DNA of 64,000 nucleotides from Parascedosporium putredinis (taxonomy: Eukaryota; Ascomycota; Sordariomycetes; Microascales; Microascaceae), in contig CASHTG010000015.1 in assembly GCA_949357655.1 (NCBI GenBank), positions 496,001 through 560,000 of the forward strand, given 5' to 3'. Below the pieces are notes generated by a model that searched no databases, had not been told where the DNA came from, and was given only the letters and a program-made list of their open reading frames with translations. A program made the translations under genes and the position numbers. Every line of letters starts with the position of its first letter. Within the stretch, counting starts at the first letter, position 1. Positions 11,336 through 23,582 of the stretch are shown here, piece after piece.

Positions 11336-11985
11336 TGGCACACCATACAACCCACAGAAGCCGAAAAATGTTGTAGCACATCTTTCAGAATCACTACAAG
11401 ATATCATGGCATCAGATCGACAGGTAGCATTTCGCCGCCATCCGCCACAAATCCAACCCACATAGTAGAAAACGCCTACAGGCTGGTGGAATAGTTCGTG
11501 TAGTAGGTGCACGTAAGATGATAGAAGAAAAAAGGGTCCGTGAGGCCCGAGGTGCTGAAAAAGAATCCTAAACGCATCATCGATCGGCGGACCAGCCGTA
11601 TGCGGTGATGTGCAATAGAGGTTAGGCCAGTACTGACTTTGAGAGGGACGGGAGTGGTAAATGTGTGTTGCACGAGTAATACCAATTGATTTTTGAGAGC
11701 GAAGAATGGATACCACCAGGCCTCATATGAGCGATCTTTTCTTTTTTTTTTTTTTTTTTGGCTTACTTCCTTCCTTTACCCCTCCCCCTTCATGTGAGAG
11801 CGCGCACGCTTTTGCCGGTTTATTTCTCCATCTCTAGACTGGATTGGGCCTTTGTCTCCCTTGTATTTCTCTCTTTTTCTTACTATCGTGTACGTTTAAG
11901 GTCTCCCCAGGTAACGGATTATGGCGGTACGGAAACAACAAAAGAAATCAAGTCTATTACGTTGTTCTATGATGACGCGCCCGTT
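11336..11985. other. Transposon flank and 3' region, with T18 tract
   Basis: No supported gene. It may contain further decayed transposon DNA up to about 11700. A run of 18 T lies at 11742-11759, followed by what is probably the 3' UTR of the monooxygenase gene. Confidence 0.45.
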
Positions 11986-14726
11986 TTACTCCCTCGTGTA
12001 AACCGCGTGAAGCGTGTAATCCTTCTTTGGTCCCTTGACCTGATACCCTACAGTCCACCTCTCCAAGTTGACGGCCTTGAACCCAAACTCATAGCGCACC
12101 GAGTAGTAATCATCGCCGCACAAATGACCCGCCTTGGCCTCGATGCCCTTGGCACGTACGACGGGGACACCGCCGGGAGCAGGGGCAGGGGCGGAGGCAG
12201 AGGCGGGGGTGGAGGCGTCGGGCGACTGGGGGAGGAACTCGACCTCGTGGAAGAGGTAGTCGGCCTTTTTGGCGTCGTCGACGCACACGAACCAGACGCT
12301 GAGGATATCGGCAGCCTCGTCGTAGCGGTAGACGTAGCGGCGGGTGGCGGAGAAGGAGAAGCCGAGGGTGGACTCAAACGTGCCCTCCTCGATGTAGAGG
12401 TACTCGAGCTCGCCGGCCGCGCTGGCCCGCGCGGGGGCGGAGTCGAGGCCGTCGAGCGTCTTTTGGCGCACGAGGAAGCGGCCGGTGCCGGAAAAGGTGC
12501 CGCTGGGGTGGGAGGAGCTTGCTTTCGATTTCCCGCTCGAGGCGCCAGGTGCCGAGGAGGTTGCGGAAGACGGAGGCGGCGACGAAGCCGTGGTTAGAGA
12601 GGGCGGAGGAGGCGATGGATTGGGACGAGGCGAGGGAGCGGGCGGCTTGGGCGGCCGGGGTCGCGGCGTCTACCGCGTCGCTTTGGGGTGTGGAGGGGTG
12701 GCGGGGGTGACGTAGCGGGCCGGGGTGAGGAGGTCGAGGGGGATGTTGGCCTGGGGGATGAGGAGCTGGGAGTTGGCCGTGGAGAGGGGAGGTTGAGGGC
12801 GTCGGCGAACTGGTGCATGAGATAGACGTAGTCGCCCGTGGGGAACTGCGTGAGCCTGTCGCTGCCGCGCAGGGCGACGAGTTCCTCGGCAGACCGGTCG
12901 TCGCGCAGGGCGCGCGCCAAAGCCTCGGAGCGCGGAGAGACGTCCTCGGGCGTCCAGAGCTCGGCGAGGAAGCGGGCCTGCATCTCGGCCACGCCCCAGT
13001 AGGGTCCGCGATAGAAGCTCACGAATCCGAGTCCCGGGACGGACGGGTGATGAGTGCCGTGGAAGGCGAGGGCGGGCGTGAGCTCGGGGTAGTCCGGGGC
13101 GTGGCCGATGGCCTTGAGCACGGCGGGCTCGAGAAATTCGAGGGACGCCGAGGGGTCGAAGCCCGTAGCGAGGACGACGGCGGCGATGTCCTGAATTTCC
13201 TCGCCGTCCTCGGTGCGGGCCGTGGTGCCGTCGAGGCGGGCGAGGCGGCCGCGCGACAGATCAATGAGCCCGGCGCGGAGGAGGGGCATGTACAGCTGCG
13301 AGAGGGCGACGAAAGCCGGAGCGGACGGGTCGTGGACGCGGGCGAGGGGTGGGCGTCGGACTGGTCGGTGCCGAGGAGAGCTTGAACCGCTCGTGGGCGA
13401 GGCTGGCGGCGGCTTCGGATATGGTGCCGCCGCGCTGGTTGGTGGGGGTGGGGTCTGGCGGCGAGGTTGAAGGAGTTGAAGTCGGATGGGAGGAAGCAGG
13501 GGTAGAGCTCGTGGGCTGGCGTGGGGAAATATAGCGCGTGGTTAGTACAGACGGAATGAATCTTGTTGGCGTCTTGTCTACGGGCGAGACTACGTACCGT
13601 GGGTGTGGTGAAGAAGGGCATGACCCAAGTGTGCCTATCGGCAAGGTGGTGCACCGAATACTTTTCCGGGTTTCGAATGGGGCTTTCCCCGGGTGAGTGA
13701 ACAGCCGAGGAGAGCTGCGTCGCAATCGTCGCCGCGACCTCTACGCCCGACATTTGCCCGCCTACGACGAGAATCTTTCCGCCTCTGCCTCCGTCGCGGG
13801 GCTGTCCCTCCGGCCCTTTGAGCAACGTCTCGAGGTCCCGGTACGCCGTGCTATGGACCACGGGCACCTCCTTGCCTTCCGCGTCTCCGTTCTCCGCCCG
13901 GAGAAACTCGGGGATCTTGGGTTTCCCAAAATAGCCCGACGCCACCACCACACCCTCAAACTCTCGTTCCCCGACCCTTCCCCCATCCGCGCCCTCGGCG
14001 GTCTCAACCACCCAGTGGCCCCCTCCCTCGCCCTTCCTCCGCACGCCCAGCACTCTCGTGCCGAGCTTCAGCTCCACATTGGCCACCCCCTCGAGGTACG
14101 TCCTCGCGTACCTCTGGAGATACCGACCCACCATCCACGCCTTGGGGAACTCGGGTACCGTGCGCGTCTGCGTCCTCTTCTTCAGCTGCAGCTTCTTCTT
14201 CAACGCCGCCTCGCTAAGCTGGCTACTGTCTCCGGCGGCGGCAGTCTCGGAAGAAGAACCTAGCGGCGGTACTCCGTCGCTCTCGTCCCACGCGAGGTCG
14301 CTAAACTGAATCGTGTGCCGGCTCAAATTCGCCGTCATCAGCGGGTGGATCTGGCGCGCGTTGTCCGCCGGGTCCAGGGGCCACAGGCCGCCCACGGCGT
14401 CGCGCGCGTCGTAGACGGTGACGGAGAAGATGGGCTCGCCTTGGGCGTTGCGGCGCTGCGCAATCGTCTTGGCCGCTACGAGGCCAGAGGGGCCAGCGCC
14501 TGCATGGCGGAGTTAGGGGTGAGAGAACGGAAAGCAGATCCAAGGGTAGATTTCTTCTTTTGTTTTTTTCTTGCCGATTCTTTCTTGTTTATTTCTTCCT
14601 CACACTCACGCGAAAGGGATCCCGGGGGTCTTGCCTCCTCAGTAGCGGTGGTGGTGGGGGATTGGTTGGGAGGTGGGGGGGCAAGGGGGCAGGAAACTTA
14701 CCGATCACGCAGATTGGCTGAGGCAT
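11986..14726 (-). CDS. Flavin monooxygenase-like protein with C-terminal DUF6314
   Basis: Predicted FAD/NAD(P)H-dependent oxidoreductase of unknown substrate. Proposed exons are 14702-14726, 13598-14499 and 11986-13515. The start at 14726 puts the first Rossmann strand at the N-terminus. The FAD fingerprint GAGPSGL spans the first intron. A second dinucleotide motif (KILVVGGQMSGVEVA) and the FMO-like VVLATGF segment follow. The C-terminal 160 residues (from RFLVRQKTLDGL to HAVYTRE) match the fungal DUF6314 barrel-like domain, so this is a fusion. The third exon is broken by at least seven frameshifts, for example near 13455, 13380, 13350, 12790, 12693 and 12515, most repaired by one extra C in a C run. 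The enzyme class is clear; the reaction is not. Confidence 0.82.
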
Positions 14727-15543
14727 CACGGGCGCCACGGTCTGTGTTAAGTTCGGGAGTCTCGGGAAGGAAAGAAAAGTGAGGGCGGTGGAGCAATTGC
14801 TATCCGGACAGGCTCTCCAGCATCTCCGCGTTTTGACATCTAGGTAAGGAAACCGGGGGAAAGTAAGAGAGAGAGAACAAGAAGAAGAGGAATAGAGGGT
14901 GTCAAGGATTGCGGGCAAAAGCCGCTTGTTCGGGGTCTGATGTGGGGAAAATGCTGGGGATATGCGCGCAGCACTTTTTCTTAGCTCGCGGTTTTTGGTA
15001 ACGTCGACGACGCCGCCGATTTACGCTTCCCCATCTCGCCATCTCGCCCGGGCTCGACCCTCTGCGATTGGCACCAAGTGGACCAAGTTAAGAACTAATA
15101 AATCTATCGCAATGGCATTAAGGGACTTGTTTTTAGACATTCCCGGAGCTATTGGCTTAGGCCGGGTTGCAGCTTGCTACTTGAGCATCATCACTTTTTA
15201 ATGATATAGAAAAAAGCAAAAACTTTTTTGTCTCAGTCATTACACGTAGAATAAAAGAATTATATATCAATAATATCTATGGATATCTGTCGAGCGGAGT
15301 CAACCTGCCCCCGTCTATCGTGAAAATCGTGTTCTACATACGTCGCATTATATGCAGGTATCATCGAAAAAGGCTCTGACAGGCTTTACAAGAAGAAGTA
15401 AAGAAAAGAAGAAGAGAGAAAAAAAAAGAGGAAAGGAGAGGTTGAAGTGGAAGAGATAAGTGAGATCTATCGTCTTGAGGTTGTCCGTTTCCTGTCCAGC
15501 GTGCAAGGCAAAGACGGGGCTCTAGTCTTGTTTCGTTTTTCCC
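14727..15543. other. Intergenic, monooxygenase promoter and dehydrogenase 3' end
   Basis: No gene seen. The 14727-15100 part is the upstream region of the monooxygenase gene, and 15200-15540 is A-rich and probably the 3' UTR of the dehydrogenase. Confidence 0.45.
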
Positions 15544-16597
15544 TTAGACGTTCCTGACGGGGAGGGACTTGCCCCTTAGACGGGTATGGACGCCCTTCTT
15601 GATAAGAGAGTTGGCGCAAGGCACTCCCAGGGAAAGGTCCTCGAGATTTCGAAGGGTGCACTCGGCGATTTCTTCCAGGGCCTCAACGGTGAAGAAGGCC
15701 TGGTGGCCCGAGACGACGACATTGTGGAAGGTCAAGAGGCGAGCCAGGCCGTCGTCGTCGAGAATTTCGTGGGAGTGGTCATTGTAAAAGAGCTTGCCTT
15801 CGCCCTCGTACACGTCGAGGGCTAGGCCGCCGAGCTTCTGGCTCTTGAGGGCCGCGATGACGGCGCTAGTGTCGATGAGGCCGCCACGAGACGTGTTAAC
15901 GAGCATGGCGTCCTCCTTCATCAGGGCGAGGGTGCGCTGGTTGATGATGTGGTGGGTCTGCTCCATAAGCGGGCAGTGCAGCGACACGAGGTCGCTGCGG
16001 GCGAGGAGGTCGTCGAGCTCCAGGTACTCGCCATACTCCTCGAATGCAGGGTTCGGGAACGGGTCAAAGGCGTACAACTTGCAGCCGAACCCCTTCATGA
16101 TGCGCGCAAACGCGATGCCGATCTTGCCCGTGCCGATGATGCCTACCGTCTTGCCGAAAAGGTGCGGCCAAGGAGGCCGTCGAGGGCAAAGTTACCCTCG
16201 CGCACGCGGTTATAGGCGCGGTGCGTCTTGCGGTTGAGTGTCTGGATGAGCGCGACGGTGTACTCAGCCACGGCCTCGGGCGAGTACGAAGGCACGTTGG
16301 CGACGGAAAGGCCTAACCTCTCGGCGGCTTCGAGGTCGACGTTGTTGAAGCCGGCGCAGCGCAGGAGCACGCCGCGGACCCCTTGGCCGCGATGGTTTCC
16401 AGCACAGCGGCGTTTAGTATGTCATTGACAAAGACGCAGACAGCGTCGCAGTCACTAACTAGGTCGGCGGTGGAGGGGTTGAGGGGGTAATCGTGGAAGG
16501 TGAGGTGGATCGAGGACGCCTGGCCGTTGCGTGCCAAGTGTGCCCTCTCCAGGAACACCTTGTCGTATGTCTTGGAACTGAAAACGGAGAGCCTCAT
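15544..16597 (-). CDS. D-lactate dehydrogenase-like 2-hydroxyacid dehydrogenase
   Basis: Intronless, 351 aa. NAD-dependent enzyme of the D-isomer-specific 2-hydroxyacid dehydrogenase family, D-LDH branch. The N-terminal substrate domain ([14 protein letters not shown]) is followed by the Rossmann motif GIIGTGKIG. The catalytic set is visible: Arg in NTSRGGLID, the Glu region in LDVYEGEG, and His in [14 protein letters not shown]. Two frameshifts, CCCC at 16379-16382 and AAAA at 16157-16160 on the plus strand, are each repaired by one base, giving a whole number of codons and the normal family length. No mitochondrial presequence is seen, so it is probably cytosolic and reduces pyruvate or a similar 2-oxoacid. 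Confidence 0.92.
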
Positions 16598-19166
16598 GGT
16601 GTTGGACTGTTGTGGGTGGGGGAAAAAGGTCGGAATTTGGGGGCGAGCTGGGGAAGGGGGCTATGGGCAAAGACCAAGAAGATACCCAAAAAGAGGTTCG
16701 TGTGAAAGTAAAAGATACCACCAAGAAAGGCTGTCTTTGTTTGGAAGTCCTTCAGGAGATTGAAGCTTGGGATGTGTAGTTGTGGTTGTGGTTGTGGCTG
16801 GCTAATGGTGGGGTGTTGGCTGAGGTACTTGGATGTTGTATAGAGGATAGAGTTGGGATAGAGGGAGGGGTACCTGATGATGTGGGATGATGGATTGAAT
16901 TCAATATTCTTGTGAGATGAGAGAAAATAGAGGGGAACTAGGAACTGGAAGGGCAATAAAGGGGGGACGGGACAATATTTGTATCTTCGGGTCCAGTCTC
17001 GATTGATGCGGGATAAAAGAGGTCGTGAATCGAACAAGGCAACTGCTTCTAGAGATGTCCGTCGTACGGAGGGCTGGAAGCGGGAAGCAGGAAGTAAGAA
17101 GCGGGAAGCGGAAAAACCCAGAAAACGAGACAAGCGAGCGAAGCTTCGGTTACAACGGGGACGCGATGCGATGGTCCCGACCAAGGCGCAATGCGACCGC
17201 CCATCGCCGCGAATTGAAGAGTTCGTGCATCGAGTCATTGGCTCGTTACACTGCCAACATCAGGCCCTGCCCTGCCCCTCCTCCCTGCCCCCCTTGTGCC
17301 AAGAGCCGCTTGACCTTGGCAGGTCGGCGGCGGACTATCGGCGGCGCGGAGCGGGAGGGGGAGGAGCGAAGAGCCAGAAGGGGGTGACACTGACAGGTAA
17401 CACGAGGCGAACAGGACGGGATTGGAGCCTCCGTCATAACGTGCCTCGCTTTCGTCCGTGAGCTTCGGCTGGTAAGACGTGTCTGCATGTGGCCTCTTGG
17501 AATTTCATGTACGTTTCCATTACGAGGAAAAACATCATTTTAGCAGCTGTTTTCTTTGGCCAGCGCAGCCTATAGTTAGGGACTGCTTCTTCCACGAAGA
17601 CTTCATGGGACGAGAGAAATGGGGCACTGTCCCGAGCAGAGAGCACGCTTCAAGAAGCAGCGAATGGGGATGCGAGGCGAAGCCACGGGCGGTCGGGCGT
17701 GCCTTCGTTCCGACCCAGCACCTGTTAGTCGGGTCCGAGACCAGATCCAGCACTGGGAGATGCTGGTGAAATCCAGATCTATTGAGTAATACGAATAGGG
17801 CGAGGTTGCAGACCACGCGATTAATTTTCGTCCGTGCTCGGCACCTTCCCCCTTGGCACTTGGGTTAAAAGTCAGAACTCGGAACCCACCGCCATGCCCG
17901 AAAAAGAAGGAAAAAATGGGCACCTTCCAATTGGATTGACCCGCTGAGAATTTTCTACTCGTGCACGGATTGGGCAAAGGGCAGGGTCCTGCCCTTGTAC
18001 ATTCGGATTGTACGATGCATTTCTCGTTCGTCGGCTCTCGCCTGTCAAACTGGCGCCTTCCTCCCTGGGCAGATTGGTAAGAACGGGCGTATATTGAAGG
18101 AAGGTGGCCAAGTCCGGACGGAAAGAACCCACCGAAGGTGCTCGTTCTCCTCGCACCACATTTCGTACCTTTTCCCTGGGTTCTCACCACTAGCCATCAA
18201 TTGTTACATCGCAGATTGCACGTCGCACATCGCGGCCCCGACATGTCCGACTTGTCACCTTTCTCGAATCTGAGGTTGATACTAGATGACACTAGATTGA
18301 ATATTCTCGTCTCTGCATCTCTACCATATTGCCAATTCCCTTTCTGTATCTTCCCCTTTTTCCTGCCCCCATTCATCCTGGCCTTATGCTACTACTCTTC
18401 TTTCCTTCAAAGGACATATTATTCACCCTTGTTGGGAGACATCATGTTATCTTTGCACGATTCGCCAGCCCTGCCGAGTTTAAAAGCCATCGGCAGATGG
18501 TAGGGGCGAGGCAGACCCTGAGCGACAATCAACCTTTGTCATTACAACTTTGTTTTTAGCCCACAACAACATTCAAGGTTTCTATGATCTTTCTTCCTCG
18601 CCTGCTTTTTTTCCACCCCAGCGACCTTGTTTCAACCTCATCCAGTCAGTCGGGTCCGCAGTGGACCTTTCTGGACTCGAGGTATTACAACAGTCGACGC
18701 CCTCAAGATCTATGGCCCATGGTGTGGCCCAACTCAAGGTACCGTGGCGTCCTACGGCCTGCATCTGATGGCCTGATGGATGCCACACCTCAAGCCTTTG
18801 CCAGAACACTGTGCCCACAGATGCTGATGCAATTGGTATGGCATGGGCAAAAGGGCAAGCTACTTCGTACCTGCACGCTTGGCCAACGTTGTGATGGGTG
18901 CGTCCTCAGGCCAGGTCAGCCCTATGACTGCTTTAGGTCGGTCGTGGGCTGTCATCTTGCATGAAATTGAACGTGTGCTCCAAATTCGATGCTTCAGATA
19001 AAACGGGCGAGCTGGCTGCACGGCGGGCTGCACGGCGTAGAGAGTCCGCCTCCCTAGGAAGACAGAAGGGTGCGGACGTGTAAGTGTCGAATGTCCATGG
19101 ATCTATTTGTTCCCGCCCAAACTGACCACGGAGCCTTGATAAGTGAGTTTGCGTAGGGTGAATGGT
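16598..19166. other. Long intergenic region
   Basis: Upstream region of the dehydrogenase gene and beyond. Open frames here (for example 17603-18190 on the minus strand) show no motif, no splice logic and no family resemblance. No gene is supported. Confidence 0.4.
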
Positions 19167-19285
19167 ACATACGACCATAGCTCGTAGAATATTGAGGGTC
19201 CCGTCCGCTCCCCTGTACACAAGCTGCGAAGCGCCGGACTAGTAGTTGGGTCGGTGACGACCAGCGAATCCCCGGTGTTGTATGT
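19167..19285 (+). rRNA. 5S ribosomal RNA
   Basis: A 119-nt match to the Neurospora-type 5S rRNA. It begins ACATACGACCATA, contains the conserved CCCGTCCGCTC loop and the internal control region ending AGTAGTTGGGT, and ends with CAGCGAATCCC and GTTGTATGT. The ends pair over nine bases (ACATACGAC with GTTGTATGT). Helix II is kept, with GCT-CGTAG facing CTGCG-AAGC. A T-run starting at 19285 fits Pol III termination. 5S genes are dispersed singly in Sordariomycetes, and this one stands alone between protein genes. Confidence 0.93.
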
Positions 19286-20150
19286 TTTTTTCTCTTTTCT
19301 TTTTCCCGCCAGTATCTTCTCTCCGTAAGCGGCAAGAATCATGCAAAGTCATGCCTATCCTCCTCCCTTTCTCGCCCGCTAAACCGCCTGATTTCGTTTT
19401 GTCAAGAAATGGCTTAAATCGGCGATAGGTCTATGCAGGTGCCAACGTTGTATTGAGCCTGCCGCCGAGCGACTTGATCGTCCCTGGGAAACGCCGCGCT
19501 ATTTTAGTTTTGAACGCGCCACCTGCTTGTCCCCCTGGGACACACGCCACCTTTCAGACCCAGGTACGACTGACAGGGAATTCTGTCGGGCGAGGCGAAA
19601 TCTCGATCGCTCTCATCGTATCTGCATGATGAGTTTGCCACGTGAAGCTCAATCTGGCCGCTGGGGTGTGGTGTTAAAGACCTTCTCGTCTTTGTTGACA
19701 TGAATGGCATGGTTCCCAATGGATGGATGTTCGATACGGGGCAAGCTCGTCTTCGAAGCCTTTACAGGAAGAGTACTGAGCTGGCTTCCACGCCACAGCT
19801 TAATCCACTTATACTGGTGGTTTACCAGTTCACGAAAGCACTAGTGATTGAGCGGGTGTCATAGTTCATTGCAATTTCTCTTTTATGGGAAACACGAAAT
19901 AATCAAAGATAGGATTGATCTAAACTAGGTAGATCGGACTATGCTAGAGTGAACGAGTGTAGTTTCTCGTGAGCGGAATAATGAGTGCATGAGTGGTAAC
20001 TAAACAAAGAGATAGAGAAAATATAGACACTATTGAAAAAGAAAAAAAGAGGGGAGAAATATAAGAAGGAAATGAGAAATAAGAAAGTCTCGCAACGTAT
20101 CCAGCGCCCAATTCATCCTTTCGGGGCGGAGAAGAAACTTCAAGAACTTT
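19286..20150. other. Intergenic region downstream of 5S
   Basis: No gene recognised. The last 200 bases are probably the 3' UTR of the GPI-anchored protein gene on the minus strand. Confidence 0.4.
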
Positions 20151-21565
20151 TCAGAACAGGGCCATTCCACCAGCAAGGGCAGCAACGATTGCGAAAGCCG
20201 TGTTACCCCCACCGTCCTGCGTCCGCCGCTCACCGTGACGGGCCTCGTTGCCGCCGGACCGCCAGCTGAGCTAGTGGCGGAACCGGACGGTGCACGGGCA
20301 CCTCCACTAGGTGCTCCGGCGCTGGGGGCACCAGCACTGGGAGCGCCAAGACCAGGACCACCGCTACCGCCACTAGGCGCACCGGAACCGGAGCCGGACC
20401 CGCTACCGGGGCTACCGCTTCCGGGAGCTCCAGATCCAGATCCAGATCCAGAACCGCTGCCTCCGGTAGGGGCTGCGCCACGGTCCGAACCGGATCCTGG
20501 GCCGCCGACACCGCTACCGCCACCAGTGCCAGCAGTTACGGTCACGGTCCGGATCTCACAGGTGCCCGTCGGGCCCGCGCTAGGGGCCCACCTCGGCCGG
20601 TGCTGGTGGGAGCGGGACCTCCGGGCCCACCGACACCTCGGCTTGTGGATGTGGGATCTGCGCCAGGGCCTCCGGGGCCGCCTGGTCCGCCAGGAGCCCT
20701 GGAGCTAGTGGGTGATGGGCCGGCGGGGACCGCCGGTGGGCGCGCCGCTGCTGGAAGATCCGCTGCCGGGTGGGCCACCGGCGCCCCTGCTCGTGGACGA
20801 TGCGGAGGGAGGTCCGCCGGGTCCTCGTGTGCTGGATGGCTCGGACTCGGAAGGTGGTCCTCCGGGGCCCCTGGTTGTCGATGATGCGGAGGGGGCTGCC
20901 GGGTGCGCGGGTGCTGGATGGCTCGGGCCCGGAAGGTGGCCCGCCGGGACCCTGGTGGTGGTGGGCGAAGGGCCCGAAGGCTGGCTGCTGGTCGGACCGC
21001 CGGGGCTCTGCTGGAACTGCTGGCGGGGCCGCCGGGGACTCCAGCGCAGCCCGTGTTTGAGCAAGTATCACCGGGGTTGCCTATCATCGTTGTTAGTCTC
21101 GGCTGGAGTTGGTAGGTAGGCGTAGAGCATGAGGGAAATGAATGACAGGACGATGAGACTCACAATACCAAGATGTGCAGCAGACGAATCCCTGGGGAAT
21201 GCACCCCTCGCCGCACCTCACGAACCCTTCCCTGCAGGCACCAGGGCCGGGGCAGGCCTTGCCCAAGGGGCAACACATGTTGTCCGAGGTGCAGTATTCG
21301 CCCTGGTCGCAGTAGGCGTTGTTCCCGAAGCGGCAGCAGTTGGCGCCGCGTGGGATGCATCCGCCGTCGCAGACCGACTCGCCACCGGAGCAGGTGGGCG
21401 GGGCGTCGGCGCGGAGAGCGAGGACCGCGGAACGACCGGTGACGGGGAGGAGGGGCTCTCCGGCGGTGTTGGGGCCGAGGGCGATGGAGACTAGGTGTTG
21501 GGCGTGGAGGGTGAGGGGAGGGTGGAGGCCGTGAGGCAGAGGAGGAGAGAAGATGGCTGACGCAT
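20151..21565 (-). CDS. GPI-anchored cysteine-rich cell-surface protein
   Basis: About 445 aa. Exon 1 is 21164-21565, the intron is 21081-21163 (CTAAC branch), and exon 2 is 20151-21080. There is a signal peptide (hydrophobic core SLLLCLTASTL), then a Cys-rich module of roughly 90 residues. That module has repeated CC and GxC patterns (VCDGGCIPRGANCC, CTSDNMCCPLGKACPG, CIPQGFVCCTSWYC, then DTCSNTGC). A long Pro/Ser/Thr/Gly mucin-like region with a (GS)n block follows, and the C-terminus is a GPI signal (NTAFAIVAALAGGMALF). Frameshifts at 21515-21518, 21002-21005, about 20745 (two bases), about 20590 and about 20230 must be corrected. The out-of-frame Arg/Pro-rich readings in between are artefacts. 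Likely a wall or plasma-membrane protein; its function is unknown. Confidence 0.8.
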
Positions 21566-21741
21566 TTTCTTTTTTTCTTTCTTTCTTTTGGAAGAGGAGA
21601 GAACAGGGGGAGGGCTTCTGGGGAAAAGTCTCGCAAAGGGGTTTGGGGACTGATCTGTTGAGAAGGCGAGGATTGGCTCTGGCTCTGGAAGCTTGGAGAG
21701 AAGAAGATGGAAATGGCAAGATATCGAGGAGGTTCGGCGCC

Positions 21742-21752
21742 ATTATATATCA
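21742..21752 (-). promoter_or_regulatory. TATA-like box of the GPI-protein gene
   Basis: GATATATAATG on the minus strand, about 180 bp upstream of the start codon at 21565. Confidence 0.45.
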
Positions 21753-23582
21753 CAAAAACACTTGGAGCTTTGGAATCTCCATCTGCGATGCTGCTGGCTA
21801 GCATCACTCACTAAACGAAATGCCGCGATGCCTCACGATACCGAGCTTTACAAAGAGAATGCGGACAAGGTTGATGAGCATTTCAACTTAGATTGCTTCG
21901 CACAAGCGACTCCCCCAATGCCTAAGAGCCAAGATGCCTTCCCCTCTGCGCCTGACAAAGGAACCGCAGCCCAAGACAAAGAAAAGAGATCATTTCATCG
22001 CCCATCAGCGGCTGGGCTGTGCTGTGTCCTCGCGGAGGCCTGGGCCCCCGGATAGTGGAGATGCTTCGACGGCGGCTGTCCGGCTTTCTCGACACCGCTG
22101 GTCTCGGCACCCAGCCCCTCTTTCCCGCTCTTAAGCGCCAAGGAGCGGTCCTTTTGGTAAACCTTGGCCTTTTTTCCCTAGCAGCAAGTATGAAAGCAAG
22201 TTTTCGACATCACGGACCGAGCGCATCTCGTCCTGCACTCTATCTGTAAATGCCTCCTCCCTCTCCCATATCTATCCCCACCTAGCCATGCACATCGTGG
22301 ATCTCTTCCCTCGTCCCCGCCTCGTCTCCCGAACTCAACTTTCCGGCCGATGAAGAACCAGTCTGCCGCTGGCCGCTGGCCGCTGGCCGCCACGCATCCC
22401 CTCCATGAATGCGCTGCCGCTGTCATCCAGTTTGCCGAGTCAATCTCTGCAGCGCCGCGCAGACCTTCATGCTCAACCGCTCCCTTCTTAGACAAAAGAG
22501 GTGTGTTCATGCTCGTACATTGCCTCGGAGACTAGTCGTCCCTCGGCACTTGCTCGCCTTGGAGGACACCACCATTGTTACCCGCCCCTCCACACTCCTT
22601 CCGATATCCGGGGTAGGGCGCGGGGCCGTGCCCATTTCCTGGTAAACCTTTCATCGACATAGATAATCAAGGGATTTTGACGTCGATACATAGGATCAAA
22701 CCCGGCAAGCAAAGGTGGCTGGTGGAATTGGCCGATTGGCGAACTTTGCCGCCTTGACGTGATCCGCACCCCTTGCTTAAGAGCTGAGCTCGCTTCTTGT
22801 TTGCCCCTCCTCCTAACTTCATGCGAAACCACAGTGCAGGCATAAATATTGTTCATATATCCCCAAGGGGTTTCATCCCCTCTTCTCTTTTGGACGCTTC
22901 GACATTATTTGATGCGCACGTAAAATGTGCTCTCGTTTACTTCACAATCAGGCCATATACCCGGGTGCAGCTCCGGCAAGTGGAAGAGAGCCATCGATCA
23001 CCGTTTCGGCGTCGGTTCGGCAAGTTCTGCGTGGGGAGAAGGCCAAGAAAAAAAAAGAAAAAGGAGAAGAAATTGAAATAATATGATCTTTAACCTTAAA
23101 GTTATGGAATTTACTCTTGGTTGATAAAATAAAGCGTGAGGGAAGAATAGCTCATGTTGCAAGGCACAAATGTCAAGTGTGGGCGCTCGTAATGCGTTTC
23201 TCTATCCTGCCAACATCTCGTGTGATCGTCCGCCTTCCATCGGCCCTCCAGCATTACCAACAGCGTCTCTTCGTCCCCAAATCGTCTATTCCCCATGTAC
23301 TGGTATCCTAAACCCGAAAAGACACGAGTAAAAATAAAGATAAAAACTGCGAGCTCCTTATAACGCCAGCCTGGTTCCGATTTGTGGAGAGTTGCAAGTC
23401 TCCGAACCGAAAGAACCCAACAGAGAGAAAAGGTAAAGGAACTAAAGCCAAGTATGTATACGTGTGTGCATGTGTGTGTGCATGTACGTGCACATGCATC
23501 CGTACGGATATATGTGCGGGTGAGAGAATAAAATAACGGGGAGTAAACAGGCGAGGATCATGGAAAGGCGAGGCGAGCCATT
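21753..23582. other. Intergenic region
   Basis: No supported gene. It holds a 7-bp tandem repeat (gccgctg, about 3.8 copies, 22365-22391) and an alternating TG/CA-rich stretch at about 23450-23520. The latter lies just downstream of the channel gene's stop codon. Confidence 0.4.
23455..23520. repeat. TG/CA-rich alternating purine-pyrimidine stretch
   Basis: Imperfect TG dinucleotide repeat interrupted by CA and TA steps, in the 3' flank of the channel gene. Confidence 0.6.

Noticed and set aside
11758..12597. 279-codon plus-strand open frame
   Set aside because: It is antisense to the DUF6314 domain and low-complexity Gly/Glu-rich. The minus strand carries the real protein.
17603..18190. 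195-codon minus-strand open frame
   Set aside because: It has no motif, mixed composition, no plausible promoter or splice context, and overlapping frames of similar length.
20600..21119. Arg/Pro/Gly-rich open frames on both strands in the GPI-protein gene
   Set aside because: They are out-of-frame readings of a GC-rich mucin-like repeat; only the Ser/Thr/Gly/Pro frame joins signal peptide, Cys module and GPI signal.
22365..22391. Short tandem repeat as a CRISPR-like or regulatory array
   Set aside because: It is a simple 7-bp microsatellite of under four copies. There are no spacers, and CRISPR arrays are not expected in a fungal nuclear genome.
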